Part shown: positions 1 to 5,492 of the stretch, one piece after another
Numbering within the stretch: position 1 is the first letter of the stretch
Layout: every line of letters starts with the position of its first letter
DNA from: JBCBWG01 sp039186015
GTDB taxonomy: Bacteria > Pseudomonadota > Alphaproteobacteria > Rhizobiales > Hyphomicrobiaceae
Length of the DNA: 5,935 bases
Assembly: GCA_039186015.1 (NCBI GenBank)
Contig: JBCDAH010000202.1
Span: forward strand, 1 to 5,935
Direction of reading: 5' to 3'
Program-made: the position numbers and the translations under genes
Notes under the pieces: model-generated
What the model was told of the DNA's origin: nothing
Databases searched by the model: none
What the model saw: the letters and a program-made list of their open reading frames with translations, nothing else

Positions 1-247
1 ATCACCGTCCTGCGCGGCGCCCCTTGCGCTTCGAGATATCCCACCTACACAGCGGCTCCGATTGCGAGCGTGATCATGACAGTAGCAGCAGTTGGTCGGC
101 GAGGACTCATCCAATCAAATGCTGCACTCAGTTCATGCGCCAAACCGCGCTTATAAGCGCGGTTTGGCGGAAACAAAACCATCAGGGCGTCGAAGACCGC
201 GCGCATCGTGCACTCCGATCTATAGCGCCGACGTGCAAGTCCAGCCC
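1..247. other. Left edge without a convincing gene
   Basis: I see no supportable gene here. Plus-strand frame 1 is open from the left edge to a TAA at 154-156 and could be the last 51 codons of a gene that starts outside the window, but the peptide matches nothing I recognise and has no clear coding character. Open frames that run across this stretch on either strand have arginine- and serine-rich translations typical of chance reading in GC-rich DNA. The one clear structure is the 32-bp palindrome at 138-169. No tRNA-like T-loop or cloverleaf was found. Confidence 0.5.
138..169. repeat. Perfect 32-bp palindrome, possible bidirectional terminator
   Basis: Both halves are exactly complementary over 16 bp. 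The arms are GC-rich (CGCCAAACCGCGC and its complement) and meet at a TTATAA centre. As RNA from either strand it would make a 13-bp stem closed by a short AT loop. It begins 79 bases past the stop of the membrane-protein gene on the minus strand. Neither side has a run of T, so it is not a textbook intrinsic terminator. It could be a bidirectional terminator or mRNA-stabilising hairpin, a protein-binding site, or one copy of a dispersed palindromic repeat. The structure is seen directly; the role is inferred. Confidence 0.75.
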
Positions 248-676
248 TCAGGCTTCCTCCATCTTGCGCCGGCGGAACAACCGCGAGAATAGCTCCCACA
301 ACAACACAAGACCCAACGCGCCGACCGTCAGAATCTCAATCAGCAGAGCTTCGACCGGGTACGAGAACCGGCTTGGCACTGGCGGCAGTTCCGATCGTCC
401 AAGCGCGTTCAACATCCAAGTGCGCGTTGCATCATCGAGATGGATATAGCTGTCGCTCTTACCGGTGTATCCGATCCATTCGCCCTCGGAAAAACACCCC
501 GGAAACTTGTATCCGAGATGGATCTCACGGCCTTGTGGCTGTTTGTCCGCTGGAACATCCATCACTTTAACCAGGCGATCCCCTGTGCAGGGGATCTTGA
601 TTGCCGCAGACACATCGCGTGTCAAAGCAACAACGAGAACACCGGCAAGAACGACAAATAGAAGCAAGCGCAGCAT
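248..676 (-). CDS. Small secreted protein with C-terminal membrane anchor, function unknown
   Basis: I do not recognise this 142-residue protein. Residues 1-24 form a signal peptide (two basic or polar residues, a strongly hydrophobic leucine/valine core, then V-S-A before Ala25). Residues about 25-106 are polar, with two cysteines (30 and 61) that could form a disulfide outside the cytoplasm. Residues about 107-129 are a hydrophobic helix followed by a basic tail (SRLFRRRK), so the likely topology is a periplasmic domain with one inner-membrane anchor and a short cytoplasmic end. I chose the ATG at 676 over the longer frame that starts at 793 because it places the signal peptide at the N-terminus and has a GGGGGA ribosome-binding site (684-689) seven bases upstream. 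It lies downstream of ridA on the same strand with a 132-bp gap, so it probably has its own promoter. Confidence 0.75.
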   Translation of the reverse strand: MLRLLLFVVLAGVLVVALTRDVSAAIKIPCTGDRLVKVMDVPADKQPQGREIHLGYKFPGCFSEGEWIGYTGKSDSYIHLDDATRTWMLNALGRSELPPVPSRFSYPVEALLIEILTVGALGLVLLWELFSRLFRRRKMEEA

Positions 677-770
677 ATCAATTTCCCCCGAAGCGCGAGA
701 AAGCGGGTGACTGTTGACCAGTCCCATGCGGCATTCGGCTTCGAGGGTAGGACACTTTGCCGTCAACGAC

Positions 771-788
771 CTGTTCCCTTCGGAACAG
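771..788 (-). terminator. Hairpin after ridA, weak terminator candidate
   Basis: A 7-bp stem (CTGTTCC/GGAACAG) with a four-base loop sits 20 bases beyond the ridA stop codon on the minus strand. No T-run follows it in that direction, so it may be an attenuator or 3'-end stabiliser rather than an efficient intrinsic terminator. Its position just after a stop codon and before the next gene supports a transcript-end role. Confidence 0.35.
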
Positions 789-808
789 CGCATCAGTTGT
801 AACTCTGA

Positions 809-1189
809 TCAGCTTCGAGTTTTTGCCACGCACTCGACCTCGACCCGAGCGCCAAGCGGCAATGCCGCAACCTGAACGCAGGAGCGTGCCGGAAACGGCG
901 CCACCATGTAGGTCTCATAGACCTTATTGACCTCGCCAAAATCGCCCATGTCGACAAGAAACACGACGCACTTGACGACGTCTGAGAAATCGAGATCGGC
1001 GCCGGCCAAAACTGTTGTCAGATTGTCCATACACTGTTTGGTCTGGGTCGCAATATCACCGTTGACCAAGCTGCCACTGGCTGGATCAAGATGGATCTGA
1101 CCGGAACAATGCACGAACCCACCAGCCTCAATCGCGAGTGAGTAAGGGCCGACAGCCTTCAACGGCGCAGCTTCGATTGCCTTTTTCAT
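809..1189 (-). CDS. ridA: RidA family reactive intermediate/imine deaminase
   Basis: This 126-residue protein has the normal length and layout of the RidA (YjgF/YER057c/UK114) family. Proteins of this family are small trimeric cytoplasmic enzymes that hydrolyse reactive enamines and imines such as 2-aminoacrylate, made by PLP enzymes like serine/threonine dehydratase, to keto acids and ammonia. Seen here: G14-P15-Y16 near the N-terminus, the 'CSGQIHLDP' strand at about 28-36, and the C-terminal block FPARSCVQVAALP with the family arginine (R102, equivalent to E. coli R105, which holds the substrate carboxylate) and E119 in the VEVECVA strand. The open frame extends upstream to 1456 and overlaps mdh, but that extension is arginine-rich and non-homologous. 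The ATG at 1189 has a GGAG (1198-1201) eight bases upstream. RidA1-type identity is likely, but other Rid subgroups act on different imines, so substrate is not certain. Confidence 0.93.
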   Translation of the reverse strand: MKKAIEAAPLKAVGPYSLAIEAGGFVHCSGQIHLDPASGSLVNGDIATQTKQCMDNLTTVLAGADLDFSDVVKCVVFLVDMGDFGEVNKVYETYMVAPFPARSCVQVAALPLGARVEVECVAKTRS

Positions 1190-1293
1190 TAATGTCGCTC
1201 CGGTTGGTTCAAGCAGATGTCTCGCCGTTGTAGCGCGCACGGCTGATTGACTGAGTGATAGACATGGGCGTGCGAACGCTTGGGACCGTCGCA

Positions 1294-1330
1294 GCAATCC
1301 ATGCGGATTGCCCCCGAGTTTCCTCAGGGG
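1294..1330 (-). terminator. Tandem hairpins downstream of mdh
   Basis: Two adjoining stem-loops begin 34 bases after the mdh stop. The first (1330-1311 read on the minus strand) has an 8-bp stem closed by a GAAA tetraloop; one pair is G-U in the minus-strand transcript but C-A mismatched in the plus-strand transcript, so it is designed, so to speak, for transcripts in the mdh direction. The second (1311-1294) is a 7-bp stem GCAATCC/GGATTGC with a four-base loop. No T-run follows. I read these as a 3'-end or attenuator structure between mdh and ridA; the exact role is inferred. Confidence 0.45.
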
Positions 1331-1364
1331 CTGCTGGTTCGTTCGTAAACGGCGCTGTTGCTGC

Positions 1365-2327
1365 TTAGGCCAGATCCGGCGAGATCTGCTTGCAGGCTTC
1401 GACAAGACCCTGAACCGACGCGACCGATTTCGCGAACATTTCCTGCTCGGCGGCATTCAGCGATATATCGATGATCTTTTCGACACCGGCTGCACCGATC
1501 ACGATCGGAACGCCGACATAAAGGCCTTTCACGCCGAACTCACCGTTGAGGTAGGCGGCACAGGGCAAAACGCGCTTCTTGTCTTTCAGATAGCTCTCGG
1601 CCATCGCAATCGCGGACGATGCCGGCGCGTAGTATGCCGAGCCGGTCTTCAGCAGCGCGACGATCTCACCGCCACCCTTGCGCGTCCGCTCAACCATTGC
1701 GTCGAGCTTATCCTGTGCCAACCAGCCCATTTTGACGCAATCGTCGAGCGGAATACCGGCCACTGTCGAATACCGGGTCAACGGCACCATGTCGTCACCG
1801 TGACCACCGAGAACGAAGGCTGAAACGTCCTCGATCGAGACGCTCATTTCTTCGGCAATGAAGTGCCGGAAGCGGGACGCATCCAGAACACCGGCCATGC
1901 CGACCACGCGCGCATGCGGCAGGCCCGATGCCTTCTGTAAGGCCCAAACCATCGCATCGAGTGGGTTCGTAATGACGATGACGAAGGCGCCTGGCGCGTA
2001 TTGCCGAATGCCCTTACCGACGGCATCCATAACCTTGAGGTTGATGCCCAGAAGGTCGTCGCGGCTCATCCCAGGCTTCCGCGGCACACCGGCCGTGACA
2101 ATGCAAACATCTGCATTTTCGATGTCCGCGTAGGACTGCGTGCCCTTGAGCTTGACGTCGAAGCCTTCCGGCGCGCTCGACTGCGCGATGTCAAGCGATT
2201 TGCCCTCTGGCATACCTTCCGCGATGTCAAACATCACCACATCACCGAGCTCCTTCAGCCCGATCAGGTGAGCGAGTGTTCCGCCGATCATGCCAGAGCC
2301 GATCAGCGCGATCTTTTTACGCGCCAT
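1365..2327 (-). CDS. mdh: NAD-dependent malate dehydrogenase
   Basis: This enzyme interconverts malate and oxaloacetate with NAD in the TCA cycle, in the cytoplasm. The 320-residue protein is of the lactate-dehydrogenase-like class found in alphaproteobacteria. Seen in order: the Rossmann glycine loop G10-S-G-M-I-G-G16; an acidic residue (D34) ending the second strand, fitting NAD rather than NADP; the substrate loop AGVPRKPGMSRDD (79-91) with R83 at the position that selects malate over lactate and R89 as the second substrate arginine; N121 in ITNPLD; the D149/R152 pair in LDASRF; and catalytic H176 in GGHGDDM. Start ATG 2327 has a strong GGAGGA site (2335-2340) seven bases upstream; the nine-residue-longer frame start lacks homology. 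In many alphaproteobacteria sucCD follow mdh; here ridA does. The gene is divergent from the GNAT gene across 347 bp. Confidence 0.97.
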   Translation of the reverse strand: MARKKIALIGSGMIGGTLAHLIGLKELGDVVMFDIAEGMPEGKSLDIAQSSAPEGFDVKLKGTQSYADIENADVCIVTAGVPRKPGMSRDDLLGINLKVMDAVGKGIRQYAPGAFVIVITNPLDAMVWALQKASGLPHARVVGMAGVLDASRFRHFIAEEMSVSIEDVSAFVLGGHGDDMVPLTRYSTVAGIPLDDCVKMGWLAQDKLDAMVERTRKGGGEIVALLKTGSAYYAPASSAIAMAESYLKDKKRVLPCAAYLNGEFGVKGLYVGVPIVIGAAGVEKIIDISLNAAEQEMFAKSVASVQGLVEACKQISPDLA

Positions 2328-2674
2328 AGGGTCATCCTCCGTCTGCAGCCACACGTCGAAGAACGGTGACTGTTGTGAACCGTGGCTGGCTGGTTACCGA
2401 CAAACGCGCGATCGAGCAACTCACAGGACCAGACGTACCAACGCAACCTGTTGCGGCCCCGTGGCAATCTCACCGCCGCTGCCTTATCAGATCGTCGCCA
2501 CCGGCGCATCGCCAGACCTTGAGAACTATCCGATAGTCTCGCATCGATCCGACGTGATCCACTGGCGAGCCCGCCAGATGGATAGGCGCACGCAAAAACG
2601 TGTTGCATTTGCCTCGCAACTTCCCAGGTACAAACCATCACACAGTCGAAAGCCCGGGATCATTGAGCCGAGCC
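2328..2674. promoter_or_regulatory. Divergent mdh/GNAT intergenic region
   Basis: This 347-bp gap separates two genes that point away from each other, so promoters for both must lie in or near it. On the mdh side only the ribosome-binding site GGAGGA (2335-2340, minus strand) is clear. Two short dyads stand out: CGCAAC-CT-GTTGCG (2442-2455) and an ACTATC-C-GATAGT dyad (2525-2537) whose flanks GAG and CTC extend the symmetry around one bulged base. Either could be an operator. I could not identify a convincing -35/-10 pair on either strand. The open frames across it give basic, low-complexity peptides and look non-coding. Confidence 0.5.
2335..2340 (-). promoter_or_regulatory. Strong ribosome-binding site of mdh
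   Basis: GGAGGA on the minus strand lies seven bases before ATG 2327. It decides the start against the ATG at 2354, nine codons upstream, and is the best Shine-Dalgarno match in the window, as expected for a highly expressed TCA-cycle enzyme. Confidence 0.85.
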
Positions 2675-3220
2675 ATGACCGCGACAGCGCCGACATGCGA
2701 ACAGCTTGACGCCGGAAGACTCAACGTGCGCTGCGCGGACGGGAACACCTACCATGTCCGGCGCATTCGCCCGTCCGACGCGCCGCTTATTGTGCGCGGC
2801 TACGATGCATTACCGGACGAACACAAATGGTTTCGCGTGTTGCACACGCTGCCGCGTCTTACCGAACGTATGGCGCACGACTTTTGTACGCCAGACCCCG
2901 ACACGGTCATCGCAGTCGTCGTCGAAGGGCGTGATCACTTTGCTGGCGAGCTTGTCGGTTCCGCGCGTGTCGCCGGCGTTGGCCCGGGCCAGTCTGCAGA
3001 ATTCTCGATCACGGTACGGCCGGAGGTGAGTGGCCTGGGGCTGGCCCGCCAGGCGCTTGAGATTGTCATTCAGTGCGCCCGGGAGGCGGGCTGCAAATCT
3101 GTGTGGGGCACAATCTCAATGCACAATGCGCGTATGCTGGGCTTGGCACGCCGCATCGGCTTCGACCTCCGCCGCGATCCTGACGACATTTCCTTGATGA
3201 TCGCCGAGCTTGAGTTCTAG
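2675..3220 (+). CDS. GNAT family N-acetyltransferase, Pat-domain-like
   Basis: This 181-residue protein has a single GNAT fold, which moves an acetyl group from acetyl-CoA to an amine. The opening VRRIRPSDAPLI (28-39), followed by a helix in which WFRVLHTLPRLTERM precedes a charged loop, is the pattern seen in the acetyltransferase domain of Pat/ADP-forming acetyl-CoA-synthetase-like protein acetylases, here without the large synthetase-like part. Motif A is at about 112-128 (ITVRPEVSGLGLARQAL); the usual Gln/Arg that opens the acetyl-CoA loop is Glu117, while G120 and G122 are kept. Motif B shows N151 with MLGLARRIGF (154-163). I prefer ATG 2675, because the residues added by starting at 2600 look like translated non-coding DNA; the ribosome-binding site is weak (GAG about ten bases upstream), and an in-frame TTG at 2663 is possible. 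The substrate is unknown: protein lysine, small amine and antibiotic acetylation are all possible. Confidence 0.85.
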   Translation: MTATAPTCEQLDAGRLNVRCADGNTYHVRRIRPSDAPLIVRGYDALPDEHKWFRVLHTLPRLTERMAHDFCTPDPDTVIAVVVEGRDHFAGELVGSARVAGVGPGQSAEFSITVRPEVSGLGLARQALEIVIQCAREAGCKSVWGTISMHNARMLGLARRIGFDLRRDPDDISLMIAELEF

Positions 3221-3353
3221 TTTGCACGCGTAAGGTGAGATCCAGCACCTGACCCATGACATCTATGTTTGGGTCGGTGACTCCGGCAACCGATCTTGCG
3301 TCACGTTTGTATTCACTCACATGTCACGCACTTGAAAAGAGACGTACTGAGTC
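3221..3353 (+). promoter_or_regulatory. Spacer with inverted repeat between GNAT and P-loop genes
   Basis: The 133-bp gap holds an interrupted inverted repeat, GACCCA (3251-3256) with TGGGTC (3270-3275), and a nested ACAT/ATGT pair. In RNA it would form an interrupted stem about 30 bases after the GNAT stop. There is no T-run, so termination is only a possibility. A weaker AGGTG/CACCT pair lies just before it (3233-3250). The sequence after 3290 is more AT-rich and is the likely promoter area for the P-loop gene, but no clear -35/-10 pair is visible. Confidence 0.3.
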
Positions 3354-3938
3354 ATGCGATCAAGCCGAATACATGTTACCGGCGCATCTGGGTCAGGAGT
3401 CACCACACTCGGCCGGTTCGTCGCGCATGCGCTTGCAATCCCGCACCACGACACAGACGACTACTTCTGGCAGCCAACCCACCCGCCGTTTCGAACCAAG
3501 CGCCCGGCGGAAGATCGCATCCGCCTGATGGAGGACGTGTTTTTGCCGCGAACCCAATGGGTTTTGACCGGATCACTGGACGGCTGGGGCGACGTGATTG
3601 CGCACCGCTACTTTGACTTGGTTGTCTATGTTTCAACGCCAACAGACATACGGCTTCAGCGACTGCGGGAACGAGAGGCCCGGCGCTTCGGCGATGACGC
3701 CTTTGGTGTCGGCGGATGGCGCGAAGAGGACCTCGCCAACTTTCTTGCGTGGGCCGCGCAGTACGACAATCCCGGAGACGGCTTCACCGGACGCTCGCGA
3801 TCTCGCCACGACGCCTGGCTCAAAACGCTACCGTGCCCAGTCCTGGGCGTCCCGGGCACCGACTGCATCGATGATCTGACGGCGCGCGTTGTCGCCGAAG
3901 TTCTCAAGTTGAGCGGCAACAGACCCCGGCACTCTTAG
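3354..3938 (+). CDS. P-loop NTPase, adenylate-kinase-like, atypical Walker A
   Basis: This 194-residue protein starts directly with strand one and a P-loop (RIHVTG-ASGSGVTT, 5-18). It follows the plan of small nucleoside/nucleotide-kinase-like P-loop proteins often annotated as AAA family ATPase or 'adenylate kinase and related kinases'. The Walker A lysine is replaced by V16, with T17-T18 after it. Other conserved-looking blocks are HHDTDDYFW (31-39), the strand WVLTGSLDGWGD (69-80), the strand VVYVSTP (90-96), an arginine-rich LID-like helix RLQRLREREARRFG (100-113), WAAQYDNPGDGFTGRS (133-148) and the CPVLGVPGT end (161-169). Similar GASGSG(T)TT proteins that also lack the lysine occur in rhizobial-type bacteria as far as I recall, so this is probably a family trait and not decay. 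Start choice: ATG 3354 is close to strand one; the ribosome-binding site (AGAGA, 3338-3342) is weak. The phosphate acceptor is unknown. Confidence 0.82.
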   Translation: MRSSRIHVTGASGSGVTTLGRFVAHALAIPHHDTDDYFWQPTHPPFRTKRPAEDRIRLMEDVFLPRTQWVLTGSLDGWGDVIAHRYFDLVVYVSTPTDIRLQRLREREARRFGDDAFGVGGWREEDLANFLAWAAQYDNPGDGFTGRSRSRHDAWLKTLPCPVLGVPGTDCIDDLTARVVAEVLKLSGNRPRHS

Positions 3939-4005
3939 TACCGCAGCTCGTACCGTCGCCCTCGTGCCAACTGCGATGCCATCCGCGATCCATAATGAGC
4001 GCCGG
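3939..4005. other. Convergent gap between P-loop and TRAP genes
   Basis: Only 67 bp separate the two convergent stop codons. I looked for a shared terminator hairpin and found none. The stretch has short direct repeats instead, for example GTACCG twice (3938-3943 and 3950-3955). Any terminator for either gene probably lies inside the 3' end of the opposite gene or is factor-dependent. Confidence 0.4.
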
Positions 4006-5070
4006 TCAGCGCCGCGTGAACTTGCCAGGCGGGCCCTCTGAACAACACGGATCAAGCCTTAACGCTCCATACGCCTTCAGCATGCGCTGACCCAGCGTTC
4101 CAGCGCGATTCATAAAGTCAATCAGCATTTGCGCACTACACGCACGCCAAATAAATATATCGTTTTGCTCCAACCTGAAAATACTCATCTTTTTGCTCTT
4201 AGCGAACAAGTATGCACGTTCCTCAACAGCCGCAAACTTGTCGCGAAGCTCTTTCTCTGCGGTCAGTCCAGCCTGTTGGATAAGGGATCGATCCTGCGGC
4301 GAAAGTCGCGACCAAAGTGCCGAGTTGATAATAACCAAGAACTCAATAACAGAATGATCTGTTTGCGTAATCGTATCACTCACCTTCCATAGATCCCGAG
4401 ATATCACGCCGGCAACGCCTGTGATTCCCATATCAACTTTATTATCTGCGAGCGCTTTATGCTGTTTTGAGCCGGGAATTCGAAAACCCGTTCCACCACA
4501 AAGCTTAATAAAGTCACCTTCAGCTGCGCTGATGACCCGGACTCGCTTTTTCGACACCTCGTCTGGTAATAGAATACCCTTCCGCCCGCGCGAGAAGAAG
4601 ACCGTGGTTCCATAGGGCTGCCACCATAACGGAATGGTACCTGTCGTCTCGCGAATGGCCTGATCTATCGGCGCGCGGATTGAGCTTCCAGGCTTTGTTG
4701 CAGCCCTCACCAGCGACGGCGGATTGAACATGAAGGGCTGCCCAAAGATATCAACGGCAGGTATGCGCTTCCGATATTGATTAAGCGCAACAACTCCCAT
4801 CTCGATCTGGCCGCTGCTTACAGCGTCGATAACCTGGAAATCTTTATAGAGTTTGGCGCGGTCAAAAATCTCGACGGTGATCCGTCGGTTTGTTCTATTC
4901 TCAACAATCTGCTTAAATCTGACTAGGTTTTGGCCAAGGTGATTAGAAAGTGGCAGCTGCAAAGTAATTCGAAGGTTTAACCGGCCTTGCGCCATGGTCG
5001 GCACTGCCGCTGCGAGCGCAATCAACAACGCACAAGCCACACCACACACGCCCACGAAACGTCGCAGCAT
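4006..5070 (-). CDS. TRAP transporter solute-binding protein, DctP family (orphan)
   Basis: DctP-type periplasmic receptors capture organic acids and similar carboxylated solutes and pass them to a DctQ/DctM membrane pair driven by an ion gradient. The 354-residue precursor has a signal peptide (MLRRF, hydrophobic core to about residue 23, then P-T-M-A with likely cleavage after A27). Family features are SSGQIEMGVVALNQY (85-99), VDIFGQPFMF (106-115), LPDEVSKKRVRV (168-179) with R178 at the place of the carboxylate-binding arginine, GGTGFRIP (192-199), and ALADNKVDMGITG (206-218), the counterpart of 'ALQxGxVDG'. Start ATG 5070 is preceded at five bases by GGGAG (5076-5080); upstream ATGs at 5082 and 5172 would bury the signal peptide. 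No dctQ or dctM lies in view. Composition is AT-richer than neighbouring genes (22 G+C of 60 in 4141-4200, 21 of 60 in 4321-4380). The C-terminal tail (about 338-354) is proline/cysteine-rich and atypical. Confidence 0.88.
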   Translation of the reverse strand: MLRRFVGVCGVACALLIALAAAVPTMAQGRLNLRITLQLPLSNHLGQNLVRFKQIVENRTNRRITVEIFDRAKLYKDFQVIDAVSSGQIEMGVVALNQYRKRIPAVDIFGQPFMFNPPSLVRAATKPGSSIRAPIDQAIRETTGTIPLWWQPYGTTVFFSRGRKGILLPDEVSKKRVRVISAAEGDFIKLCGGTGFRIPGSKQHKALADNKVDMGITGVAGVISRDLWKVSDTITQTDHSVIEFLVIINSALWSRLSPQDRSLIQQAGLTAEKELRDKFAAVEERAYLFAKSKKMSIFRLEQNDIFIWRACSAQMLIDFMNRAGTLGQRMLKAYGALRLDPCCSEGPPGKFTRR

Positions 5071-5491
5071 ATCTGCTCCCATCCGAGAGTTCTTACAGAA
5101 ATATTTTGTTGTGGTTATGCCATTTGGACCCAAATCACACAAGTGCAACAATAGCGGTTTACCTGAATTCAATGTGCCGTGACATCAGAGTCGTTGCGAC
5201 ATGCCGAAAGCGGATGATCAGGGCAGACCGTACGAGTTGCTGCAATGTTCGAGGTTTGAGTTTCTAATCCAAAAGTTCTTGGTTATCAGTCTATAATCCG
5301 GCGGCTCAATGCAATGGCGCGGCGATATCTGCGGCCGCAGGATAAGCGCCGAGGTCGGCGCCCATGACATGAGACCGAACCCTGGCGCAGATCAGAAATT
5401 ACGATTGCGCATGACACCGTGGCAATTGGGCACCAAGGCACGCTGTCGCAGACCTCGATGCAGATCGAACGTGTGCTGCGAAGCTGGTCTG
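5071..5491. promoter_or_regulatory. 421-bp gene-free region upstream of the TRAP gene
   Basis: No gene is supported here. The half next to the TRAP gene (to about 5170) is AT-rich (23 G+C of 60 in 5101-5160) and should carry its promoter; the best I can offer on the minus strand is a weak CATAAC hexamer near 5115-5120. On the plus strand a perfect TATAAT (5292-5297) has no matching -35 box. Two GC-rich dyads follow: the 12-bp palindrome CTGCGGCCGCAG (5329-5340) and GCGCCGA-GG-TCGGCGC (5346-5361). A 71-codon plus-strand frame at 5309-5524 is arginine/cysteine-rich, lacks a ribosome-binding site and runs into the neighbouring gene antisense, so I do not call it. Confidence 0.45.
5076..5080 (-). 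promoter_or_regulatory. Ribosome-binding site of the TRAP receptor gene
   Basis: GGGAG on the minus strand lies five bases before ATG 5070 and just after a competing in-frame ATG at 5082. It selects 5070, which gives a signal peptide beginning MLRRF. The ATG at 5082 has only a poor upstream match. Confidence 0.7.
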
Positions 5492-5492
5492 C
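5448..5492 (-). terminator. Nested inverted repeats at the 3' end of the beta-propeller gene
   Basis: GCAGACC (5448-5454) pairs with GGTCTGC (5486-5492), and inside it GCAG (5460-5463) pairs with CTGC (5476-5479). The outer arm touches the last base of the stop codon of the gene to the right, so a transcript would fold immediately after translation ends. The 31-base interior and lack of a T-run make it a weak terminator; a 3'-protective structure is equally possible. Confidence 0.25.

Noticed and set aside
1..156. Open plus-strand frame from the left edge to TAA 154-156, possible gene end
   Set aside because: Only 51 codons, no recognisable motif, and other frames in the same stretch are also open, so there is no positive evidence of coding.
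45..299. 84-codon minus-strand frame overlapping the end of the membrane-protein gene
   Set aside because: No ribosome-binding site, overlaps the 3' end of the better-supported gene, and runs through the 32-bp palindrome.
1190..1456. N-terminal extension of RidA into mdh
   Set aside because: Arginine/serine-rich translation antisense-like in character, not found in RidA proteins; ATG 1189 gives the family length and has its own GGAG.
1308..1823. 171-codon plus-strand frame antisense to mdh
   Set aside because: It is the mirror of a highly conserved enzyme gene; long antisense frames are expected in GC-rich coding DNA.
248..2327. Three minus-strand genes as one metabolic operon
   Set aside because: Gaps of 175 and 132 bp with hairpins after the stops, and no functional link between the membrane protein and the two enzymes.
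2303..2641. 112-codon minus-strand frame across the mdh start
   Set aside because: Overlaps the mdh start and ribosome-binding site in another frame, and the peptide is basic and low in complexity.
3221..3353. Possible riboswitch or small RNA between GNAT and P-loop genes
   Set aside because: Only short interrupted stems are present; no known riboswitch core could be matched by eye.
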